A stretch of DNA of 5,737 nucleotides from Nocardioidaceae bacterium (GTDB taxonomy: Bacteria; Actinomycetota; Actinomycetes; Propionibacteriales; Nocardioidaceae), in the NCBI GenBank assembly GCA_013696015.1, contig JACCZI010000048.1, forward strand, positions 1 to 5,737. Direction: 5' to 3'. Both the position numbers and the translations under genes were made by a program. The notes beneath the pieces were generated by a model, which searched no databases, was not told the DNA's origin, and was given only the letters and a program-made list of their open reading frames with translations. Below are positions 1 through 5,169 of the stretch, in pieces (position 1 is the stretch's first letter; each line of letters starts with the position of its first letter).

Positions 1-172
1 GCAGCGAACCGGTCAGCTTGCCGGTGCCGGCTCCGAGCTCGAGCACGGTGCAGGGCTTGGACCCGAGCAGCCAGTCGACGGCCCGGTCCGGGTACGTCGG
101 GCGGGTGCGGTCGTAGACATCGGCGACGGCATCGAAGGCCGCACCCCGAAGGCGTCGGGTCTCGTGGTCCAC
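1..172 (-). CDS. Class I SAM-dependent methyltransferase, N-terminal fragment (cut by window edge)
   Basis: Reading the minus strand from a GTG at 172-170 gives 57 open codons to the window edge. Residues 43-51 read VLELGAGTG, the glycine-rich motif I of class I (Rossmann-fold) methyltransferases, which binds S-adenosylmethionine. It is preceded by FDAVADVYDRTRPTYP (residues 13-28), a leader common in UbiE/Methyltransf_11/25-type enzymes of Actinobacteria. The methyl acceptor cannot be told, because the substrate-binding half lies outside the window. The GTG start is chosen because VDHETRRLRG looks like a normal N-terminus of this family and a TAGCCT hexamer lies 7 nt upstream; no Shine-Dalgarno is visible. 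The frame stays open upstream of the GTG, so a start further out is possible. It is divergent from the Fic-like gene. The family is secure; the specific role is unknown. Confidence 0.8.
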   Translation of the reverse strand, partial: MDHETRRLRGAAFDAVADVYDRTRPTYPDRAVDWLLGSKPCTVLELGAGTGKLTGSL

Positions 173-179
173 GCACCGC

Positions 180-185
180 AGGCTA
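180..185 (-). promoter_or_regulatory. Putative -10 box (TAGCCT) of the methyltransferase gene
   Basis: On the minus strand TAGCCT matches the actinobacterial TANNNT -10 pattern and is followed by 7 nt and then the GTG start at 172. That spacing would place transcription initiation at or next to the start codon, giving a leaderless mRNA. No convincing -35 element is seen. A six-base match in GC-rich DNA is weak on its own; the support comes from the same geometry at two other genes in this window. Confidence 0.3.
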
Positions 186-260
186 GTCCGTACCGAGTGG
201 CCGATGGGCATCCCTGCCACGCGGACCCCCGTGGCTCGGCCCGCAGCGGCAACTCGCGGT

Positions 261-266
261 TACGCT
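261..266 (+). promoter_or_regulatory. Putative -10 box (TACGCT) of the Fic-like gene, leaderless layout
   Basis: TACGCT fits TANNNT and is followed by exactly 6 nt before the in-frame GTG at 273, so the first transcribed base would be the first base of the start codon. No purine-rich ribosome binding site precedes this GTG, which agrees with leaderless translation. The -35 region shows no clear consensus. If real, this box lies inside the coding part of the longer ATG-204 reading and argues against that start. Confidence 0.4.
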
Positions 267-272
267 GCGCCG

Positions 273-986
273 GTGGCTGCCGACCCGCTCCTGCACTTGG
301 CTGAGCTCGACGGTGTGCCCTCCGGCATGGCCGCCGCCCGGGACGCCGTCGACTCCCTGCTGCGCGACCGCGGGCTGCGCCGCAGCGGACCCGGCGCCAC
401 CGCCGAGTCCCTGCTGCGCGGGGCGCAGGCATCCGCGGCACTCGAGGGCAGCGACTACGAGCTCGAGCGGCTGCGTGACGGGGTGGCAGATCCGACTTCC
501 GCGGCGGCCGTCCGGCTGTCCACTCACGTGCTCGGTCTGCTGCCGGTGTGGCAGCGTTCTCCGGTGCAGGCCCTCGCCCGGCTGCACACGGTCGCAGCGG
601 CCGGCTCCGGGACTGCACCGGGCCGTCCGGTGTCACCGGCCGGCGTCGCCCGGTTGCGGTCTTTGGCGGGCTCGTTGAGCACCCCGACGCAAGCGCCGGG
701 GATGGCGGTGGCGGCGATCGTGCACGCCGAGATCATCGCGGCTGCTGCGTTCGAGTCGTACAACGGGTTGATCGCCCGCGCCGCCGAGCGGCTGACGCTC
801 GTCACGACGGGCGTTGACCCGGCGTCGGTCATCATCCCCGAAGCCGGACATCTTGCCCACGGACGCCAGTACCAGGTCTGCCTGCGGTCCTATCGCGACA
901 GCGAGTCGTCGGCACTGCAGCGGTGGCTACTGCATGCGGCGGCGGCGTACTCGGCCGGCGCGGAGGCGGCGGCGGATCTGATCTGA
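273..986 (+). CDS. Degenerate Fic-domain-like protein, probable pseudoenzyme
   Basis: The 237-residue protein has an alanine-rich, helical composition. Residues 54-59 read SAALEG, matching the (S/T)xxxE(G/N) inhibitory-helix motif of Fic proteins. Residues 151-169 align without gaps with the Fic active-site segment H-x6-HPFx(D/E)GNGRxxR: H151, F160, N164, G165 and R169 are kept. The catalytic His is Ala158, Pro is Ala159, the acidic residue is Ser162, the first Gly is Tyr163 and the first Arg is Leu166. Known Fic enzymes transfer AMP or similar groups to hydroxyl side chains and need that His, so I infer this protein is not a standard AMP transferase. It may bind a nucleotide or a partner, or be purely structural. 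Some homologues carry loose labels such as 'oxidoreductase', which the sequence does not support. The GTG start at 273 is preferred over ATG at 204: the extra 23 residues look non-conserved, and a TACGCT box sits 6 nt before the GTG. No signal peptide or membrane segment is evident. Confidence 0.75.
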   Translation: MAADPLLHLAELDGVPSGMAAARDAVDSLLRDRGLRRSGPGATAESLLRGAQASAALEGSDYELERLRDGVADPTSAAAVRLSTHVLGLLPVWQRSPVQALARLHTVAAAGSGTAPGRPVSPAGVARLRSLAGSLSTPTQAPGMAVAAIVHAEIIAAAAFESYNGLIARAAERLTLVTTGVDPASVIIPEAGHLAHGRQYQVCLRSYRDSESSALQRWLLHAAAAYSAGAEAAADLI

Positions 987-1029
987 GCATGCGAACGGCG
1001 TCACCGCGCAGGCGACGCCGTTCGCGTGC
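987..1029. terminator. Strong stem-loop, probable terminator between convergent genes
   Basis: Bases 987-1002 (GCATGCGAACGGCGTC) pair with 1014-1029 (GACGCCGTTCGCGTGC) to give a 16-bp stem. The inner 12 bp are perfect and there is one G-U pair at 990/1026; the loop is 11 nt. It starts at the base after the TGA of the Fic-like gene. There is no T-run on either side, so it is an I-shaped (U-tract-less) hairpin of the kind common in Actinobacteria. It could also stop readthrough from the convergent HAD gene on the other strand. Confidence 0.75.
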
Positions 1030-1164
1030 ACGACGGGCCGGGTTACCAAGCGTGCTGTGTCATCGTCGCCTGGGGACAAGCCCCTGGTCGACTGCCCTGG
1101 TAGGAAGGGCGATCGCCGCGTGGGTGCCTGGCCGTCGTGCCGTCTTCAGTTGGTAACTACCTTT
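1030..1164. other. Non-coding spacer between convergent genes
   Basis: These 135 bases separate the hairpin from the HAD stop codon. I see only short, weak inverted repeats: GGGG/CCCC at 1072-1084, GCCCT/AGGGC at 1094-1110, and GTTACCAA/TTGGTAAC at 1042-1049 and 1150-1157. No RNA gene, mobile element or convincing small coding region is visible. Part of it may be the 3' untranslated region of the HAD transcript. Confidence 0.5.
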
Positions 1165-2019
1165 CTACGCCCAACGGCGGCGCGACGGAAGCCCTACTAG
1201 CGATCCGGGTTGCGCCAGGAGCCTTTTCCTGGTTGGCAGACGCCGGTTCCGGGCCTGCCAGGCCAGCACCGCGGCGACCACGACACCCGCGGTGACCGCC
1301 GCTGCGGCCACCCGGCTGGCGGGGTGGGCGAGTCCCACCCGTTGGCGCAGCGCGACCGGTCGGTTGAACTGCAGGAGCGGCCAGTCCCGTTCCACCGCCG
1401 CCCGCCGCAGCGCGCGATCGGGGTTGACCGCGTAGGGGTGGCCGACCGCCTCCAGCAGCGGGAGGTCGGTCTCGGAGTCGCTGTAGGCGTACGACGCTGC
1501 GAGGTCGTACCCGTGCCGGCGGGCCAGCTCCCGGGCCGCCTCGGCCTTGTTGTCGCCGTAGGCGTAGAAGTCGATCTCGCCGGTGTACCGCCCGTCGACG
1601 ATGACCATGCGGGTCGCGACGACGTGGTCCGCGCCGAGCATCTCGCCGATCGGCTCCACGACCTCTGCGCCGGAGGAGGAGACGATCACCACGTCCCGCC
1701 CGGCTGCCTGGTGGTCCTCGATCAGCTGCACTGCCTCGTCGTACACGAGCGGGTCGACGATCAGGTGCAGGGTCTCGGCCACGATGTCGCGGACGCTCTG
1801 CACCGGCCAGCCCTCGCTGAGGTTGGACAGGTACGCCCGCATCTTCTCGGTCTGGTCGTGGTCGGCTCCCTGCAGCGCGAACACGAACTGGGCGTACGCG
1901 CTGCGCAGCACCGATCGGCGGTTTATCAGCCCGCCGGCGAAGAACGGGCGGCTGAACGCCAGCGTGCTCGACTTGGCGATGATCGTCTTGTCGAGGTCGA
2001 AGAACGCGGCCGCGGGCAC
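1165..2019 (-). CDS. HAD-superfamily subfamily IB hydrolase (SerB/CicA-like phosphatase) with C-terminal membrane segment
   Basis: The 284-residue protein shows every HAD motif. Motif I is FFDLDKT, with nucleophile Asp8 and general acid/base Asp10. Motif II lies in VIVSSSG (Ser at about 114-116). The motif III lysine is Lys158 in GDNK. Motif IV is YSDSETDLPLL, with metal ligands Asp181 and Asp185. The helical cap between motifs I and II marks subfamily IB, and the overall pattern fits TIGR01490-type proteins (CicA-like). It should be a Mg-dependent phosphomonoesterase; the substrate is unknown. Residues 235-253 (about ASRVAAAAVTAGVVVAAVL) form one hydrophobic segment followed by a basic tail, so the enzyme may be anchored with its catalytic domain in the cytoplasm. 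The GTG at 2019-2017 is chosen because a TATGCT box lies 6 nt upstream and the protein then begins directly at the first HAD strand; an ATG at 2049 would add 10 unlikely residues. It is divergent from ssd, the order I recall for Rv3660c/Rv3661. Confidence 0.88.
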   Translation of the reverse strand: MPAAAFFDLDKTIIAKSSTLAFSRPFFAGGLINRRSVLRSAYAQFVFALQGADHDQTEKMRAYLSNLSEGWPVQSVRDIVAETLHLIVDPLVYDEAVQLIEDHQAAGRDVVIVSSSGAEVVEPIGEMLGADHVVATRMVIVDGRYTGEIDFYAYGDNKAEAARELARRHGYDLAASYAYSDSETDLPLLEAVGHPYAVNPDRALRRAAVERDWPLLQFNRPVALRQRVGLAHPASRVAAAAVTAGVVVAAVLAWQARNRRLPTRKRLLAQPGSLVGLPSRRRWA

Positions 2020-2025
2020 GCCGCG

Positions 2026-2031
2026 AGCATA
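2026..2031 (-). promoter_or_regulatory. Putative -10 box (TATGCT) of the HAD hydrolase gene, leaderless layout
   Basis: On the minus strand TATGCT is a good TANNNT -10 hexamer followed by CGCGGC (6 nt) and the GTG start at 2019. This puts the predicted transcription start on the start codon. No clear -35 hexamer is found 17-18 nt upstream. This is the best -10 match of the three seen in the window. Confidence 0.5.
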
Positions 2032-2054
2032 GACAGCACACCGGTCCACAGGCT

Positions 2055-2069
2055 GGGAAGCACTTTCCC
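2055..2069. promoter_or_regulatory. Small palindrome GGGAA-N5-TTCCC in the divergent spacer
   Basis: A perfect 5-bp inverted repeat with a 5-nt centre lies midway in the 83-bp gap between the HAD start and the ssd start. It is about 36-50 bases upstream of the predicted HAD transcription start and 34-48 bases upstream of the ssd ATG. The position suits an operator acting on both genes, but a 5-bp arm can easily arise by chance. No regulator is encoded in the window. Confidence 0.2.
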
Positions 2070-2102
2070 CGGCGACCAGGCCCTGCGACCACTCTCTCGG
2101 GC

Positions 2103-3185
2103 ATGAGCGAGTCTTCGGAGGCAGACCGGCCGCTGGTCGTCACCGCCGACGACCGGCTGCTCGACGACCTGCTGCGGCTCTGCGCGGCGGCCGGCGTGAC
2201 CCCGGAGGTAGCGCGCGATGCGAGCGCGGCCCGCCGGGTGTGGGGCAGCGTGAGACTGGTCGTCGTGGGTCCGGACCGTGCCGTCGAGGTGGCCGCCATG
2301 TCCCCAGCCCGCCGCGACGGGGTCGTGCTGGTCGGGACCGACGCCGACGACGCGTCGATGTGGGTGCGCGCCGTGTCGTTGGGGGCCGAACACGTGCTTG
2401 TGCTGCCCGGGCAGCAGGACACCCTGATCGAGCTCCTCGCCGGCTGCCTGGATGGGGCCGTCCTGCGCGCGATCACGCTCAGCGTGGTCGGCGGCCGCGG
2501 TGGTGCGGGCGCCTCGACGCTGGCCGCCGCCCTGGCCGCCACCGCCACCGATCGAGGTCTGGGCACGCTGCTCGTCGACGCTGACCCGCTCGGTGGCGGC
2601 ATCGACATGGTGCTCGGCACCGAGGACGCCGTCGGCCTGCGCTGGCCCGACCTGGCCTCGGCCAGCGGCAGGCTCGCGGCCCAATCGCTTCGCGAGGCGC
2701 TTCCGCAGGTCCGATCCCTGCGGATGCTGTCGTGGGACAGGAGTGACCTCGTGACCATCCCGGTGCCGTCCATGCGTGCCGTGCTCACCGCCGGGCAACG
2801 AGGTCATGACGTCGTGATCGTCGACTGCCCACGTCGGCTGGATGGCGCGGCCGTAGAAGCGTTGGCCCGATCCACGATGACGTTGCTGCTCGTCCCGGCG
2901 GAGGTGCGAGCGATCGCGGCTGCGACCCGCGTGCTGGCCTCGCTGCGGGCGGTGGCAGCACCGATCTCGCTGGTCGTTCGCGGTCCCGGGCCATCCGGCC
3001 TCGACGCATCCGTCGTGGCGGACGCGCTCGAGCTGCCACTGGCAGCGGCGATGCGACCGGAGCGCGGCATCGCCGAGTGGCTCGACGAAGGGCTCGGTCC
3101 GGTGCGACGCCGGCGAGGTCCGCTGGTCGGGTGCTGCGCGTCCCTGCTCGACCGGCTGGGCGTCCTGGGTGGGGCACCGGCATGA
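2103..3185 (+). CDS. ssd: Septum-site-determining protein Ssd (CpaE/TadZ/MinD-like), first gene of the tad operon
   Basis: This 360-residue protein has two parts. Residues about 10-115 resemble a response-regulator receiver fold, but the phosphoacceptor position at the end of beta-3 (LVVVGPD) is Gly56, so it should not be phosphorylated. Residues about 123-345 form a MinD/ParA-type domain: the P-loop GGRGGAGAST (130-139), the A' strand LLVDADPLGGG (Asp159, Asp161) and the Walker B strand VVIVDCPR (Asp241). The P-loop should read KGGxGK(S/T); here the two lysines are Arg132 and Ala137, so ATP hydrolysis is doubtful. Related Ssd proteins of Actinobacteria are, as I recall, similarly deviant. 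CpaE/TadZ proteins place the Tad pilus machine in the cell, and mycobacterial Ssd has been linked to septum regulation. The stop overlaps the tadA start (ATGA), so the two are probably translationally coupled. The ATG at 2103 has no good ribosome binding site. CACTCT at 2090-2095 is only a poor -10 candidate. Confidence 0.85.
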   Translation: MSESSEADRPLVVTADDRLLDDLLRLCAAAGVTPEVARDASAARRVWGSVRLVVVGPDRAVEVAAMSPARRDGVVLVGTDADDASMWVRAVSLGAEHVLVLPGQQDTLIELLAGCLDGAVLRAITLSVVGGRGGAGASTLAAALAATATDRGLGTLLVDADPLGGGIDMVLGTEDAVGLRWPDLASASGRLAAQSLREALPQVRSLRMLSWDRSDLVTIPVPSMRAVLTAGQRGHDVVIVDCPRRLDGAAVEALARSTMTLLLVPAEVRAIAAATRVLASLRAVAAPISLVVRGPGPSGLDASVVADALELPLAAAMRPERGIAEWLDEGLGPVRRRRGPLVGCCASLLDRLGVLGGAPA

Positions 3186-4360
3186 CAGCCATCCACAACG
3201 AGCTGTTGGAGCGGGTGAGACACAGCCTCGCCGACGAAGGAGCCGAGCCAACACCTGCACGGGTGGCTGCCGCCGTGCGGGCGGAGGGGCGGCTACTCGG
3301 TCACGACGACGTTCTCGAGCTGGTGGACACACTTCGTCGTGACGCCTTCGGCGCGGGTCCACTGGACGCGCTGCTGCGCGAACCAGAGGTCACCGACATC
3401 GTCGTCAACAGGCCCGACGCCGTCTACATCGATCGGGGCGACGGGCTCGAGCGCACGGCGGTCAGCTTCTCCGACGAGCGTGATGTGCGCCGGCTGGCGC
3501 AACGCCTCGCCGCAGCAGGTGGCCGCCGTCTCGACGACGCGAGCCCCTTCGTCGACGTCCGGCTGCACGACGGGACACGTTTCCACGCGGTGCTCTCACC
3601 GATCGCGCACCCCGGAACCGTCCTGTCGCTACGGGTGCCGGCACGGCGGGCGTTCACGCTCGAGATGCTGCAGGTGTGCGGCACGCTGACTCCGGTGGCG
3701 GCAGGCCTGCTGCGCGACCTCGTCGACGCACGCCTTGCCTTTCTGGTCTCCGGTGGCACCGGCAGCGGCAAGACGACGCTGCTCGCAACCCTGCTGAGCC
3801 TGATCGGCGGACGCGAACGCCTGGTGCTGGTCGAGGACGTCGCCGAGCTACGACCGGAGCATGACCACGTCGTCGGGCTCGAGGCCCGACCACCCAACGT
3901 CGAGGGCGCGGGCACGATCACCGTTCGCGACCTGGTCCGCCAGGCGCTGCGGATGCGCCCGGACCGGCTGGTCGTCGGAGAGGTGCGAGGGGCCGAGGTG
4001 GTCGACCTGCTGGCTGCCCTCAACACCGGGCACGAGGGTGGCTGTGGCACGCTGCACGCCAACTCGGCCGGCGACGTCCCGGCGCGCCTGGAGGCCCTGG
4101 GTGTCGCGGCAGGCCTCGGCCGTCAGGCCGTGCACAGCCAGCTCGCGTCGGCTGTCCAGGTCGTGGTCCATGTCGTACGACCGCAACGCGGTCCGCGCTT
4201 CGTCAGCGAGATCGCCATTCTCCGGGTGAGAGCGGACGGACTGGTCGGGTGCCAGCCAGCGGTGCGCTTCCATCCCGACGGGACCGCCGCGACCGGGCCG
4301 GGGGCGGATCGGCTGAAGCATCTGCTCCGGGGCGCTGACGAACAACTGTCGGGCAGCTGA
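3182..4360 (+). CDS. tadA: Tad secretion ATPase TadA/CpaF (VirB11-like type II/IV secretion ATPase)
   Basis: The protein has 392 residues. The N-terminal domain (about 55-160) carries the CpaF signature GPLDALLREPEVTDIVVN. The ATPase core follows: Walker A GGTGSGKT (191-198, Lys197), the Asp box LVLVEDVAEL (Glu218-Asp219), Walker B RLVVGEVRGAE (Glu267) and the His box TGHEGGCGTLHANS (His284, His292). All key residues are present, so it should be an active hexameric cytoplasmic ATPase that drives assembly of Flp-type pilin through TadB/TadC. It is a little shorter than many proteobacterial CpaF proteins but in the range I recall for actinobacterial versions. The ATG at 3182 overlaps the ssd TGA and is preceded by a G-rich GGGTGGGG stretch that can act as a ribosome binding site. 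An upstream in-frame ATG at 3077 lies inside ssd and would add 35 arginine-rich residues, so it was rejected. The stop shares one base with the tadB start. Confidence 0.93.
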   Translation: MTAIHNELLERVRHSLADEGAEPTPARVAAAVRAEGRLLGHDDVLELVDTLRRDAFGAGPLDALLREPEVTDIVVNRPDAVYIDRGDGLERTAVSFSDERDVRRLAQRLAAAGGRRLDDASPFVDVRLHDGTRFHAVLSPIAHPGTVLSLRVPARRAFTLEMLQVCGTLTPVAAGLLRDLVDARLAFLVSGGTGSGKTTLLATLLSLIGGRERLVLVEDVAELRPEHDHVVGLEARPPNVEGAGTITVRDLVRQALRMRPDRLVVGEVRGAEVVDLLAALNTGHEGGCGTLHANSAGDVPARLEALGVAAGLGRQAVHSQLASAVQVVVHVVRPQRGPRFVSEIAILRVRADGLVGCQPAVRFHPDGTAATGPGADRLKHLLRGADEQLSGS

Positions 4361-5166
4361 TGGTCGAGATCGGCCTTGCGGTCGCAGCCGCGGCTCTGGC
4401 CAGCATCTGCGCGCTGCCCGAGGGATCGAGATCACTCGCTGGTCGGCGACTGCCGCGCTCGGCGGCAGGTCGTCGGTCAGAGTGGCGCCGCCTTTGGCTG
4501 GCAGGGGCGGCCTGCGTCGTGGCTGCGCTCTCGACCGTTCTGGCCGCCCGCCCCCATGTGCTCGTGCTGGCCGCCGTAGCCAGCGGCATCACCGCCGCCA
4601 CGGTGCGGTTGCGGCGGTCAGGTCGCGAGCGGATCCTGCGGTCTCGCCGACGCCGCCAGGTCATCGACCTGTGCGACGCCCTGGTCGCCGAGCTGCTCGC
4701 GGGTCAGCCGGTCGCGTCGGCGCTGCGTCAGGCGGTGTCCGACTGGCCGGAGCTCGATGTGGTGGCGGCAGCGGCCGCCCTGGGTGGGGATGTTCCGAGC
4801 GTCCTCCGCGTCCAGGCCCGGCGGCCGGGGGCTGAGCCGCTGACGCATGTTGCAGCCGGGTGGGAGGTGGCGCAGCGTTCGGGAGCCGGACTGGCGGAGG
4901 TGCTGGACCGGTTGTCCCTCGCCCTGCGCAGCGACGAAGACGTACGTCTCGAGATCACCGGCTCGCTGGGGCCGGCGCGCAGCACTGCCCGGCTTCTCGC
5001 CGTGCTGCCGGTTGTGGGTGCGGCGTTGGGCATGAGTCTCGGTGCCGACCCGCTCGACGTGTTGCTGGGCTCGATGCTCGGAGCGGGCTGCCTCGCTGTC
5101 GGCGCGGCGCTGGCCGTGGCCGGGCTGTTCTGGGTGGAACGAATCGCAGCAGCAGCAGAGGTCTGA
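4360..5166 (+). CDS. tadB: Tad pilus inner-membrane platform protein TadB (T2SSF domain)
   Basis: This is a 268-residue membrane protein. A first hydrophobic helix (about 4-19) is followed by a basic loop, a hydrophobic stretch that may span the membrane once or twice (about 46-82), and a very basic RSGRERILRSRRRR segment facing the cytoplasm. The type II secretion F (GspF/T2SSF) domain covers about 103-225: CDALVAELLAGQPVASALRQAV, then WEVAQRSGAGLAEVLDRLS, the repeat typical of TadB and TadC. Two more helices follow (about 211-228 and 233-258). It should form the inner-membrane platform with TadC and contact TadA. The ATG at 4360 overlaps the tadA TGA by one base (TGATG), and with no strong ribosome binding site, translational coupling is likely. 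Length and order agree with TadB; sequence alone separates TadB from TadC less clearly. Confidence 0.88.
   Translation: MVEIGLAVAAAALASICALPEGSRSLAGRRLPRSAAGRRSEWRRLWLAGAACVVAALSTVLAARPHVLVLAAVASGITAATVRLRRSGRERILRSRRRRQVIDLCDALVAELLAGQPVASALRQAVSDWPELDVVAAAAALGGDVPSVLRVQARRPGAEPLTHVAAGWEVAQRSGAGLAEVLDRLSLALRSDEDVRLEITGSLGPARSTARLLAVLPVVGAALGMSLGADPLDVLLGSMLGAGCLAVGAALAVAGLFWVERIAAAAEV
5157..5161 (+). promoter_or_regulatory. Ribosome binding site of tadC (AGAGG)
   Basis: AGAGG ends 8 nt before the ATG at 5170, which is a normal Shine-Dalgarno distance. It overlaps the last codons of tadB and fixes the tadC start, which lies 3 nt past the tadB stop. It is the clearest ribosome binding site in the window. 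Confidence 0.55.
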
Positions 5167-5169
5167 GCG

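Noticed and set aside
204..272. ATG at 204 as the start of the Fic-like gene
   Set aside because: It adds 23 low-complexity residues, has no good ribosome binding site and runs through the putative -10 box that precedes GTG 273. It cannot be fully excluded.
13..636. Minus-strand open frame (207 codons) over the methyltransferase region
   Set aside because: It is out of frame with the VLELGAGTG motif; the correct frame is the one starting at GTG 172.
1042..1157. Widely spaced inverted repeat GTTACCAA / TTGGTAAC
   Set aside because: Only 8 bp over a 100-bp span with no mobile-element gene between; likely chance.
2020..2049. ATG at 2049 as the start of the HAD gene
   Set aside because: It adds 10 residues before the first beta strand and would place the TATGCT box inside the coding region.
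1157..2788. Long minus-strand open frame (543 codons) across the HAD gene and the first part of ssd
   Set aside because: It is a GC-rich shadow frame: Ser/Arg/Ala/Pro-rich with no domain pattern, overlapping two well-supported genes in other frames.
3077..3181. Upstream in-frame ATG extension of tadA
   Set aside because: The extension lies entirely within ssd and is Arg/Gly-rich; the ATGA overlap at 3182 is the standard coupled start.
1926..3362. Minus-strand open frame (478 codons) antisense to ssd and the start of tadA
   Set aside because: Arg/His/Gln-rich composition typical of an antisense frame in high-GC DNA; both sense genes have clear catalytic or fold motifs.
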